NCBI RefSeq assembly: GCF_028389875.1
Contig: NC_084666.1
Coordinates: forward strand, 65,604,422-65,668,421
Source: Rhea pennata
Taxonomy: Eukaryota > Chordata > Aves > Rheiformes > Rheidae
Length of the DNA stretch: 64,000 bases
Direction of reading: 5' to 3'
The notes under the pieces were generated by a model. The model made no database searches. It was not told the origin of the DNA and saw only the letters and a list, made by a program, of their open reading frames with translations. Both the position numbers and the translations under genes were made by a program. Within the stretch, counting starts at the first letter, position 1. Every line of letters begins with the position of its first letter. This document shows, piece by piece, positions 37,833 through 60,136 of the stretch.

Positions 37833-39318
37833 GAATGTATTAAAATGTATATATTCTTTTCCCTGATCAAACATTTCCTGACAGAGGAAAGATTCTAAAT
37901 GTGAAAGGCTAAATTCCCCCCTGCCTCTCAGGTAACCAAACAGGAATCTTGTGCTCAGCCTGAGGTTCACTTCTTGAAGAATGGAATCATCATGAGATGA
38001 CCCAGCTAACAAACGCATCAAAAGCATGCCTGCTTATTTGGTAGGAATAAAGATCTATGTGGTGCTAGCTATCTCCTTATGTATTCCATTATGAGTTAGC
38101 CACAATTGTGAGCAAATGATAATACAGACATGTTCCTGAGCATTTAGCAATTAAATTTTTACCAAAATAGCTCAGGGTTTTAAGCTGTTTCCTTCTTGGA
38201 ACAGTTGCACTATGAGAATTACTCACCTGGCAGAGGTGGGTATTTTGATCTTTACCAAAGACCCAACTGTCTATTTACCTTCAACTGCTGGTAACCGCTG
38301 ATTGTCTGAACTGTTAAGAAGTTGCAAATGTCTATAGCTCTAAAAATTGGGGGGGTGTTTTGGAAAGCTTTTAAAGAAATTGCTAGCCAAAAACCCAAGG
38401 TCTAGGTTCCATTACTGAGTCTGGATTACAGGATGTTGGTTCATGCCACAGCCATAGATATGCAGGAGAAATCTTATTTCTGTAGCAGAGTGGTAAACAC
38501 AAAGCTTGCTTGTAATTTCCTTTGGTCACCAGCTTTTTTTTCATTCCCTCCACTCTAATATTAATAACAAATGACTAAAATTAAAACTGATTTTTTTTTT
38601 CTCTCCAGAAGGGAAATGAGGTATAGATCAGCCTTGTTCTTTAATACAGTTTCAAATTATTTTCTTAATTCTTGCTTAGTGGAACACTAACAGAATTAGA
38701 GATTTTTCTGGTGATGTGAGCTGAAGAACAGAAACTTAAGAGGTTAGGGACAGGAGGAGAGAAATGCTTTTAGAAACCTGGTCATTAGCTATTCAGTTAC
38801 TAGATTTACAAAGTACTGGATTTACTAGAGTTACTAGATTACAAAGCTAACAGTTTGACAGAAATACAAAATAAGTTAAATGCTACTGAACTACATTGGG
38901 GGGGTTCTTTTTTCTTCTAAACTTATCCATAGAAGTGACTCTCCTGAGTAAAATGTGTTCAACTTAAAATCAACAAGATTTCAAATTTAAGAATATTATT
39001 AGAGTGCTTTGGGTCTGATGTGAGTTCATAATTCAATTACTTCGTCCTGGAATTTCCCATTATGTTAATTCTGCTTTAACAGATGTAAGCTAAAGAGTTA
39101 GATATAAATTTGAAAAAATAAGTTGGTAAATAACCAAGTAAGAAAATGAAACTTCTCATGCAAGTATTGTCCTAGTTTGAATTTTTGAGTTTTGGTGGCC
39201 GGCATAGTTGAAAACTGCTTTGGAAAAATGCGTTCTTTTTTGAGGGAATTCTGTTGACTTGTTGAATTCCTTAGAGGGAGCTGACAGATAATGCTAGTAA
39301 TCTTTTCTTTTTTTCTTT

Positions 39319-39374
39319 CCCCCCCCCCCTTCCCTCCCCCTTCCCCCTTCCCCCCCCCACCCCCCCCCCCCACC
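39319..39374. repeat. C-rich polypyrimidine tract
   Basis: Four or more C runs of 5 to 11 bases separated by T, TT or A. On the - strand these are G runs spaced closely enough to form a G-quadruplex in principle. Confidence 0.85.
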
Positions 39375-40849
39375 ATGCAGGAGAAATCTCTTTTAAAATC
39401 TTGAGTCTCACTAGATGGCAGCATCTCAACGTTTCTAAAGGAAATTGTGCTGGTGCATAGAAATAAAAGTTTAAGTTGAACTACAAATCCCAACAAGCAC
39501 AGCAAAAAAGCAGAAAACTTCCTTTTGTACAAAGGTCGATAAGCATAGCAAGTTGTTTGAGGTCTTCTGGTGAGTGACTATTACTTTCTAAATGCTTAAT
39601 TCCATTAGAATCACTATGATATATGTTCAGAAAACCTGCTAGTTTGAGAAATGAAATGTATTACTAGCATATTTCACTTCCCAAGTGTGTGAAGATGGTT
39701 TGAGGAAATACTTTGGTCAGGATTTTTCCACTGAAAAGACCTATGGAACAGCAAAAAGGGTAAGGAAGAACTTTGTATGTCTTGAGTGAGCACTTTGAGG
39801 TGTGTGTGTTTTTTGTGTTTTTTTTTTTTTTTTTTTATGTATTTGGGAAGAGTTCTACTGATTTTTAACAAAAGTTTGGTATTAGAGCAGATACATTTTT
39901 GCAAAACTTAGTATGTTAAACAGTACCATCTGGTCATGTGTACAGTCTGATTTTGCCTGGTTAACCGGCTTGGTACTTTTCACGCAAAGGATATATTAAG
40001 ACAGGCCTAACCTCATATAGTCTCCCCTTAGAGACATCCTAAAAGAAATCTTTTTAATAGCCAACCTAAAAAATGATTTTAAGATTGTAGTCTCTCCCCT
40101 AATTATAAAGGTGCATCTCAGTTATTGCTTAGTGTTCTGTTTCCCCATGCAGAGTCAGCTATGGCAAAAAGCCTGCAATGAGATGTTTCAGTGTCTGAAA
40201 CACAGTATATAGCTCAGTCTGACTTTAAATCAAGTGGGATAATTTTTTTATTTCTAAATTTAAACTAAAAATTCTCTTTCCACCCTAATATAAATGTCTG
40301 ATATGTTGAATGTCAGGAAAGGCTTCCGAGAAAGCAGACAGAATTCTGTTCAAGATCAAACTGAACAATTTGGTTTCAGATGTGGGACCTGAAGTTCAAG
40401 TCACTAATCTGAGACAGCATAGATTTGAGCATCCCCAGACAATAACATTAGCTGCTAACCGAGAGGATGTTTTGGCCTGACTGACTTCTCAATGAAATAC
40501 TCAATATATTGGATTTGTGTATTTATTTTAAAACTGCATGTTCACAAGAAATCTTTTTGCACATGTAACTATATAAAGAAACTTTGCTTTGTTTATTTTT
40601 GGAAGTGTGGAAAAGGTTGCTTATGTGCTCAAACACCAGAGATTACACTCTGAATGGAATACAGTAATCTTACTTTTTAGGTAGTACTTTGAAACATCTT
40701 GTTCAATAAATTATTCCTTAAATAAGCAATAAGCCTACTGAAACTATCTTTGAATCTGAGGGAGTGAAATGATGGTGTTTGCTTATACTTGTTTATCTGA
40801 AAATGTGCCATTCAGGATTTCTTTAAACGTACCAAAACCCTTGAAAGGG

Positions 40850-41250
40850 TGTGCCTGGGCAGCAGAGATGACTGCATCTTGCCTTCTGGCTGCTACAGAT
40901 TCAGTGAGGTGGAACCTACTAGAGGAGGAAAATTACTTGCCTTGGCCAGCACTCCAAAGTTCTCCTTTTCCCCTTCCGGCTTGCTCTCAGTATGCTCAAT
41001 AGTTCCCAGAGAACAAGCAAAGTGGGAGGGACAGAGCTTCGTTCCCCACCCCCAGCCCATGCACGCCCTTGACCTATGGAGCAGGGAATCTGCAGTGCTG
41101 GGAGATTCCCAAGGAAAGTCAGAGCAGACGCAAAGGCCAGGCTGCAGAAGCAATGGAAAGAAAGATGCTTTATGGAGCCCAGGGTGGGTATTGACCCGAG
41201 TATGTTGCAGTCCAGGAAGTCAGTGCTGGGTCTGAGAGGAGGGGGAAAAA
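40850..41250 (+). promoter_or_regulatory. Candidate BDH2 promoter / 5' leader region
   Basis: This patch is visibly richer in G and C than its surroundings. It precedes the first coding exon, whose 5' side looks like a splice acceptor (TGCCTGCACAG ending at 41636), implying an upstream noncoding exon. No TATA box or exact start site can be assigned. Confidence 0.3.
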
Positions 41251-41331
41251 AAGTCTGCTTTGTAAGAACACAATGTGCAATGGAGAGGCTAGTTTACAAG
41301 CTATTTTATTTCTACTCTGCTTCATCTCAAA

Positions 41332-41355
41332 TTCATGAACCTCTCTGTTCATGAA
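41332..41355. repeat. Perfect 9-bp inverted repeat
   Basis: TTCATGAAC, a 6-base loop CTCTCT, then GTTCATGAA, followed by an A run and AATAAA at 41360-41365. It lies just upstream of BDH2; function unknown. Confidence 0.7.
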
Positions 41356-41645
41356 AAAAAATAAATTATAGTTTCTGTTATAATATAGGTTGGCTTTTGA
41401 GTTCAAACATCTTTTCATCCTTTTTTGGTTCTTACCGATTCAGACAGGGTTGCGGCAGTCCCACCTTAGAACACTGACTGACTCAGGGTCATGTTGTAAC
41501 TGGATAGGACTCCAATTTGAGAGCAGAAATGCTTGGATCATCTGGGATGATCTTGCATCAAGGATGTACTTGCATGTGTTTACCCAGGAGTGATGGTCTG
41601 TCTTTGAAGTTTCTGTGACATCTTCTGCCTGCACAGGTCAGCAAT

Positions 41646-53068
<11,423 letters not shown>

Positions 53069-53400
53069 TCGAGTCTGTCTGCAAATGGAAATTCATGCTA
53101 TGAAAGGCAAAAAATGGAGAGGATCATGTTTCTCAGTTAAGATAGTTTGCAGAGATTTAAGTCACTAACATGTCTTTCAAAACAAATTTAGTGCATTTTT
53201 AACACTTTGTAATCTTTTTCTAAATTTATCTTGCTGATATGCTTTTCCCTAAGTTGTGAAACATTGGACTAAAATATACTTAATGTGACTTCCTTCATAA
53301 GAAAGTGTTTAACCTTTAAGATACCAGTGTTCCCAGAATATTATTTAATATACACAATCTGAGTCTTGTTTTAAGCAAATCTAAATGAAAGGAATTAAAT
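53069..53400 (+). other. BDH2 3' UTR start with possible ATTAAA signal
   Basis: Noncoding sequence after the stop. The first plausible poly(A) hexamer is ATTAAA at 53394-53399. The real 3' end could be further downstream; no canonical AATAAA was found close by. Confidence 0.4.
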
Positions 53401-56200
53401 ATTACCTTTATTCCCAGCCCCTGAAGTATATGCAAGTTAAGCATTCACAATTAGATTTCCTAGTAATGTTGACAGACTATCCAGGGAAAGTAGAAAGAGA
53501 CTACTTTTAAATCAGCTGAACTGATCTTGAGCTAAGTGCAGTTTAAACAACAGAAGAAATCAGAAAAAATAGCAAATTTGAAAACTTCAAAGTTCAAATC
53601 ATTTTGTTGGCGGTAATAGCTGTCCTGGGTTAGAAAACATTAATTCTTGCAACCTGTGCTTGAAAGCACTTTGATTTCCAAATTATTAAGCATGTTCTTT
53701 CTCCTCTCTACTATTATTAGCAAAATGTTCTAGAATTGTAATAACTGTAGAAAAAGTCTGTGTGTTGAATTGTCGGAAAGAATATCTGTCCCAAATCTGA
53801 AAACACTTACAGATCCTGAATGGGAAGTGCTGGACAGTCAGGTGTGCTGTGGACATGGTGTATGGGCACATCAGACTTTCTGCACATACAGTATAAAGTC
53901 AATCTGTACATGTTCAGCTGCATTGTGCATCTGCAGTATCTGGTTTTCAGTTACCCAGTGAGGTTAGGTTGCTGGAATCTGGAAAGATGGGAGATTGTAA
54001 ATTAAAAGATAGGGCAACAGATTACTGTTAGGAACAGTAGGACTGGCCATTTTTTGTCTAAGCACCCAAAGCTTATAGACTGTTTTCATGAAGCAGAAAT
54101 AATGGAGATGACTAATTAAGACTAAAATTTGCAGCATGTAGAGAGCATGGAGAACCTCATGTACTTTCGCAATCAGCTTGAAAAAAGGAATACTTTTACT
54201 AGTACCAAAGAGGCTCTCCTAGGAAAGAGAGCGCCCAGAACTTATCATTAATGGTAAAGACAACTCCTAAAATGGTCTTGAAAGTATCACTACCGTGTCT
54301 TTTTTTTTCATGTACAGAAAAGCACTATGCAAGGGCATTACTGAAGCAGGCATGTGGGAGTAGTATTCTTGCATTTACAGGATGGATCTTCAGGAACACT
54401 TTCTATTTCCAGCATACAAGCGAAAACAGTAGATTTTACAGCTCTAGATAGAGCAAACATATATTCCTCGCCAGAAGGATGTGCTAATACTGAACAAATA
54501 TTGTCAAATCTATAGGCTGGGTGCCAGGATTAGGCCTTCTATTGCTTTATTGTCAAATACCAATGCAATTCATGCTAAAACACAAGACTAAGTTTCTCAG
54601 AAAAATGACTTTTTACCCAATAGTTTATGGGAAAAGTGTGGTTTGATGTCATCTTTGTGGCAGCACATTGGAGTGTTGATTTTTGAATCAGAAGCCTGTT
54701 GTGGTAAAGGCTCATTTTCTGAACAAAACATGGTTCCTGACCCAAAGATCTTAAGGCAATGAACAAGCTGAATTTCCACACCATTTGTTATACTAACGTA
54801 CTGTTAAAATTGACGTGAATGATATGGGATCAGTGCCTATAAATATGATTACATTAAAAAATTGCACGTAGCTCCAGTGATCTATTTTGTGAATGAAGTT
54901 GTGTGCAATTGCATATATATGAAATTGAGGGGTAAAAGGGAAGAATTAAAGGATAGATGCTGCTGAATACACTTGATCATTCATCAGAAAACCTATAGTT
55001 TTCTATATAAACCAAATACATACTAGTTTTGTGCATGTTTTTGTAACAACAACTGCTATGTTTTTAAATGATTGCTTAAGCTCTTTGATATTTATGGAGG
55101 CATTAACATAAATCATTTGATTTCCAAAGGTATGAAACATGTCTGGTCGAAATCTGACTTATTGTTTGCAAATGTTAGATTTACTTATTTGCAATTTTTA
55201 AGTGGGAAAATATAGCAGAGGTTAGATCCCTCATACTCATCAGGGGTTTAACTTTTACCTTTAATCATGACTGGAGCGTTCTGATCTTGTGTAGTTTGTT
55301 TATGGGGACTTGAGTATTTTTTCTGTTTCAATGGAGTGACTCCAGCAGCAAAGCAGGATAAAGTTGAAACAGAAATCCAGAGTTCTCTGAGGTAGATTAA
55401 AATGTTAAAAGTTCGGGCTGGCAGGACAGTGTTTCAATGTTTTCGGGGTTTAGTATGAATGCCGAAGTGCTCCTTCAGTGGCAGCTGTAGAAGGCTTACT
55501 TTGAAAAGAGAGTATCTCCCCAGTGTGGCAACACTGGGAACTTGTGTTTTCTATTTTGAAAATGTAATTCAGAATTTCAGAGAAATTTCAGTATATTTAT
55601 TACGTATTGGATTCTAATAATCAACACTTAAAAGCTCACTGATGATTGTAAATATACAAATTAGTTACTTTTTTTTTGTCAAAGCACTTTTGCAAAAAAA
55701 AAAAAAAAAAAAAAAGATACCATCTGCATTTTGCACACAGAGCACTAAAGCACAAGTAGGTTTATCAGAGATGGTCTGAGAAAATGGAAGTCAAAAAAAA
55801 TTCAAAGGATTTCAACGGAAGTTCTTGGTTCTTGTCCCTTGCCTTGAAAAGCGGTACTTTTCACAGATGTGTCAACAGCTAAAAATCTGGAGGGTGTTCA
55901 AAGGTCTAGAGTTTTCCAGCAGATTTACTAGAATTATTAGATTACTCTGCTCCTTAATGCTCTTGGGACCTCTAAAATCCCTGCTCTGTTTTTTTGGAGC
56001 TGTCTGACTCACTTTCTTCTCCCTCCACCCTAGTGGTAATACAAAAGGGAGGTTTTTGACTTCTCAGGTTTTAAGTGAATCTTTTTTCTTTTAGGGGGAG
56101 GGTGTGGAGGAGGAACTTCCCTAGTTCACAGTCCTTCTGGAAAATTTTGCCTGATCAAAAAACAGCTTTAATTTTTCTTAAATAGATTGCCAGTCGGTCC
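53400..56200. other. Intergenic region between BDH2 and SLC9B2
   Basis: No gene recognised. It contains an A22 run at 55694-55715. GC content rises from about 56200 onwards into the SLC9B2 promoter. Confidence 0.5.
55694..55715. repeat. A22 homopolymer
   Basis: Uninterrupted A run in intergenic DNA; no retroposon body recognised beside it. Confidence 0.9.
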
Positions 56201-56229
56201 TGTAATCCCAGTAGGAACAAAGGAGCACC

Positions 56230-56880
56230 ATGCTGCATGTGAATCTGCTTCCTCACGCACCCAGGCCAGCTTGCGGCGTGCAGCTGAGACACAAGCTCTG
56301 TCTTGTCCCCTCACGCGCCCTTACGGATGAGGGAAATGCCCTTTGCTCATTTCTGAGCAGTAGAAATATGTTGATAGAAGCACCACAAACATGCAACTGT
56401 TTTTATTCAGATCCTAGTGCTTCCCCCACCCCACTGCCTATACTGCTGTCTGCCAGGGAGGGACTTTTCATAGCGCAAAGAGAAGATGGCATGTGGGAAG
56501 CCTTTCAGATCCTCCCAAGCCTGAGGTTTCTGCTGCCTGGTCCAGCGAGGCTGCGCCTTTGGAGGAGGGCCTGTGGCAGCAACAGCAGGGGAGGAGGAGC
56601 CGGAGCTGGCAAAGAGCTGTTCCTGCTTACAGCCAGCAGATTATCATCTCCTCATCCCCGCGCCGAGGCGCTGGCCATGCTGGAGGGGCTGCCCAGGGAC
56701 CTGCTCTCTCTCTGTGACCCCTGCCGTTCCCCAGGTAGGTCCTCTGCATCTCTCCCCTCCGTCTTGCGACATCTCCATCCCCTGTGGCTGGAGGCAGCGG
56801 GGGGGGGTAACGTTGGGGACTGCTTGCTGGCCCTGCAGGCAGGAAGCTAGCAGGGCGGGGGACGGAGCTTGCATCAGGGC
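56230..56880 (+). promoter_or_regulatory. GC- and CpG-rich promoter and first exon of SLC9B2
   Basis: The GC content of this stretch is far above its flanks and CpG is retained (for example CCCGCGCCGAGGCGC at 56657-56671). It sits upstream of the first SLC9B2 coding exon. A strong 5' splice site, CCCCAG followed by GTAGGT, ends a putative leader exon at 56734. The transcription start cannot be placed from sequence alone. The long open frames across this block lack protein-like character and are probably a side effect of high GC. Confidence 0.6.
56677..56734 (+). other. Possible upstream ORF in SLC9B2 leader exon
   Basis: GCCATGC at 56674-56680 begins an open frame of 19 codons to the splice donor. 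If spliced directly to the acceptor at 60126, it continues G-L-P-Q-W and stops at TGA 60141-60143, overlapping the SLC9B2 ATG at 60137. Confidence 0.4.
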
Positions 56881-58757
56881 TAGCTTGCGTCTTTTTGTGG
56901 ATGATGCATGTTCTGGGTTGTTTTTTTCCCTTTTACCTAGTCACCTGCCACATGTACCGCCATGTTTTTTCTATTCTGAATGCCTGTTGTTCTGGTGGTG
57001 GTTGTGGTATTTTATTTATATTCCTTTCTGTGCTGTCTGTGTGGGCAGAGCAGAAGTGTTGGCAGTCACCAGGGCAATAGAGCTAATGACACAGGCACGC
57101 ACACGCTGCGCCTGTCACTCATCCTGGAGATCTGCTCTGCCTCGCTTTTCTACTTCCTCCAAATTAAAACCAAGTAAAATGAGGAGATCTAGCTTTAAAA
57201 ACCTATAATGAAAACCCTTCTAATTTCAAAAAAAGGAAAGTGTATTTTATAAGGTTCTATTAAAATAAGTCTGTTACTGGTTTGTTTCCAAGATACAGGC
57301 CTTAACTCTGTGGTATGAATTCTGCTCCGTGATTTCTTAATCTCTCTTGATTTCCGTTTGCACATGGGACTGAAGTTTTAAAACTAAATAAATAAATACG
57401 TAAAAAACCTGGCCTGAGCGCGTGCTTGTGAGCTAAGTACTCCCTTTGGTCTAATCGATCCAGCTAGCTGTTGCTGAAAAGTAACAGCACGGAGAACCTG
57501 CAAGGTCGAGGCCTCTGTGCAGAACGGAGAAGGACAGCGCACACAGTAGCAGACTCTCTCCCTCCCATGTTGAAACCATCCCCAGTAAACCGAAGCAGGA
57601 AATCCAGTCTCCTTGCTCAGTTTCTTTCCTTCCCTTTATACATACCCTGTTAGCAGTGCATGCAGGAGCTGGAGTTGTTGTGAGGAGGGCCCCTGTTCCT
57701 GAGAAGCATTAACCTAGTCATGTCAGCAAAAACATGGCCTGAAGAGTTGGGACATCCTTCAAGCAAAGCTAGATGCAGACTGTCATCATCTTCTGGTCTC
57801 CTCCGCCTCCAGAATTACAAAATTAAGAGCTAGTTCCCTGATGTAAAAGTAAACAGTAAAAGAATCGGTGTACAGGAGGAGGGAGAAACTAGGTTGCTCT
57901 CTAACCCAGAACACTGATATCTACAATTCTAGCTAGTAGATTGGCGTTCGTGGATTCCTGGCCACAGTGAAAAGACTGCACTAGCAAAATCTTGAACAAT
58001 CCTGTGAGGAAAAACAAAGATGATTATTTCACTGCAGAATTTTGAGACTGAAACTGTTTGATTCCACAAACAGTAATTAAAACATGGAAAAATAATTAAA
58101 TTTGAATGAATTAACAACTTAAACGTGAAAGAAAGTAAAACTATTGTATTAGAGCTACAGGCAAATAGTTTCAACATGTTCTGTGTTCTTTCTCTGTGCC
58201 TTAGCCTTATCTCAAACCAGTTTCGTATCAGAGCAACTCAGAAACACCCAGATCTTACAATAAATCCTGTCTTTGTTATTGGTGTCAATCCATCCTAGAT
58301 ATCACTTATATCTTTATAAACTGAAAGGTTGATAATTGTGAGAACTGGCTCTCTGACTTACTTCCAGTAATCTGAGAAGGAATGAATTTCTTGGCTCGAA
58401 GTTCTGGCTCAAATTGAGTGGTGCTTTTTATGGCCAGAATAATGTACTAGACTAAAAAGCAAAACAAAACTTTGTTGTGATAGAGATGAACACTAGCAAG
58501 GCTTGTCTTCAGATATGTGTATGCAACCCTTAGTGATTCAGACTTGTCAAAATACAGTAAATATTCTCTCATTTAGACACTCTTCATTTTATTCCACTGA
58601 TATATCTCTTTCTTGCATCATGTGACAAAAAGAGGACCTATTTGATTAAAGAGTAAGTACAATGACAACTACCCACATGAACTTGGAGCTTTCTTTCCCA
58701 CTCCCCAAGAGGTTTCTCCACAGGATATGAGCAACAAAGAAGAGCCCTTGGCCATAG

Positions 58758-58932
58758 CATCATAGAATCAGTAAGGCTGAAAGGGACCTCTGGAGATCTT
58801 CTAGTCCAACCTCCCTGCTCAGCAGGATCACCTAGAGCATGGTAGACAGGGTTGCAGCCAGGTGGGCCTCAAGTATCTCCAGAAAAGGAGACTCCACAGC
58901 CTCTCTGGGCAACCTGTGCCAGTGCTCTTAGC
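58758..58932 (-). mobile_element. CR1 LINE 3' fragment, antisense
   Basis: Begins CATCATAGAATCAGTAAGGC, the reverse complement of a CR1 3' terminus. It continues GGGACCTCTGGAGATCTTCT, then CCAACCTCCCTGCTCAGCAG, then CAACCTGTGCCAGTGCTCTT. It is well preserved compared with the 44.8-kb copy, so likely younger. Confidence 0.92.
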
Positions 58933-59694
58933 CTTACCTGAATACAGAGTGCGAATTGTACTTACTAAATGGATGCAACGTTTGACTTATGACGGGGATC
59001 AAAGGCATCTCAGCCAAGTACATTGAGCATCTGAGAAAGAGGCAGTGTACCACTTCTGTGATAGGTGACTCTCAAATGGTAAAACACTGACTTTTGTTCC
59101 TGGCTGTAAGGAAATTCGCTCAGTGAACACTGGACTCTGTCAGTGGTACCCCTGATACTCCTCCAGCTGAAAGGTTTGAGGGTTTTTTTGCATTTTTTTA
59201 AAAAAATACTCTGACAATAAGCACCAGGTTTCTTTTCAATGATCAGTGTGCTTTAAAAGCACGGAGAGAATTTTCTTGGGTTCACGGAAGCTCCTGGAAT
59301 TATGAGCTCTATAAATCTTGTTTGAAAGAGAATGTTCCAAGGGCAAGTTCTACTGGAACGAGCGTGAGCAGCACAGCTGGTGGCTGCCTATTCTGTGTGG
59401 TGCCAGGGAGGTGCTGGAGAGTGAAATCTCCCAAACCAAAGAAACCCTGCAGGCTGGTTTGTAGACAATTTGGTAATTAAGTAAAATGTGCAGCTCTGAT
59501 TGGCACAGTAAACCACTTGCCATTGAAGATCTTTGTTCAGACAAACATGGTTTATTTCTTAGGTATTCAGTCGATGTGTTTGTGATTAGTGATGCCTAAC
59601 AGAACTGCATTCTTGAAAAAAATCTGTGAAAATCAAGGTGGATCTGGTCAGGTTTTAGGCTAGGAAAAGAAGTCTCCCCTTGTGTCTTTGCTTT

Positions 59695-59830
59695 AGAAAA
59701 GGTACTTGTTCTTGGCCGCTGGTACTGCCCTGTTCACAGGCCCTGTGACACTTTCAGGACTAATGATCCCGCAAGGGGTGTTGACAAATGACCTTTCTAC
59801 TGTGTTGGTAGAAGGCATAGAAGGGGCAGG
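59695..59830 (+). other. Unidentified open stretch flanked by splice-like sites
   Basis: A pyrimidine-rich AG (TGTCTTTGCTTTAG) ends at 59694. The following frame is open, with a hydrophobic run (LFLAAGTALFTG), up to GGGGCAG before GTATGG at 59831. This would fit an alternative 5' exon of SLC9B2 or a decayed coding fragment. I do not recognise the peptide, and the opposite strand is also open here. Confidence 0.25.
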
Positions 59831-60136
59831 TATGGGTGCGTATAGTACAACTATACCTACTTTTGCACAGACGACCACATTTCTAAAATCTTCAGGGTTT
59901 ATTGTACTCTGTAAACTTAAGTTTTTCTAACACTTTTTGTCTTTAGTTCGTATGTGCAGTGTACACAGACATGCAAAAAAACATTACATTATATTCCAAA
60001 TTGGGCTATGAGAGTTATTTCATCGGATTTATAGGGAAGGAAGTAATACCACTGAAAAGTCTTGCCTCTGGAAAATTGTATTATTTGTTTCTCTCTAACT
60101 TTGTTATTGTTTGTTACTTTCCATAGGGTTGCCACA

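Larger units (their letters stand above)
37626..41636. other. Intergenic region between CENPE and BDH2
   Basis: About 4 kb. It holds an AT microsatellite (37785-37832), a C-rich tract (39319-39374), a T17 run near 39820-39836 and a moderately GC-rich patch from about 40850 to 41250 that could hold the BDH2 promoter or 5' noncoding exon. No protein-coding gene was recognised. Confidence 0.55.
56735..60126 (+). other. First intron of SLC9B2
   Basis: About 3.4 kb. It contains an antisense CR1 fragment at 58758-58932 and an unidentified open stretch at about 59695-59930. Nothing else was recognised. Confidence 0.5.

Noticed and set aside
37650-38027. 125-codon frame on the - strand after CENPE
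   Set aside because: Much of it is translation of the AT microsatellite (Ile-Tyr repeats), so it is not a gene.
39098-39532. 144-codon frame on the - strand between CENPE and BDH2
   Set aside because: Its centre is Gly-rich translation of the C-rich tract; no protein-like flanks and no splice logic.
53940-53975. Iron-responsive element in the BDH2 3' region (CAGTGA loop at 53956-53961), since a 3' UTR IRE has been reported for human BDH2
   Set aside because: Only three pairs form next to the loop, a T-T mismatch follows, and there is no bulged C at the required position. The UTR may also end before this point.
56230-57208. Long open reading frames of 206 and 211 codons in the GC-rich block upstream of SLC9B2
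   Set aside because: They overlap in different frames, lack recognisable protein character and sit in a CpG-rich promoter region where stop codons are rare by composition.
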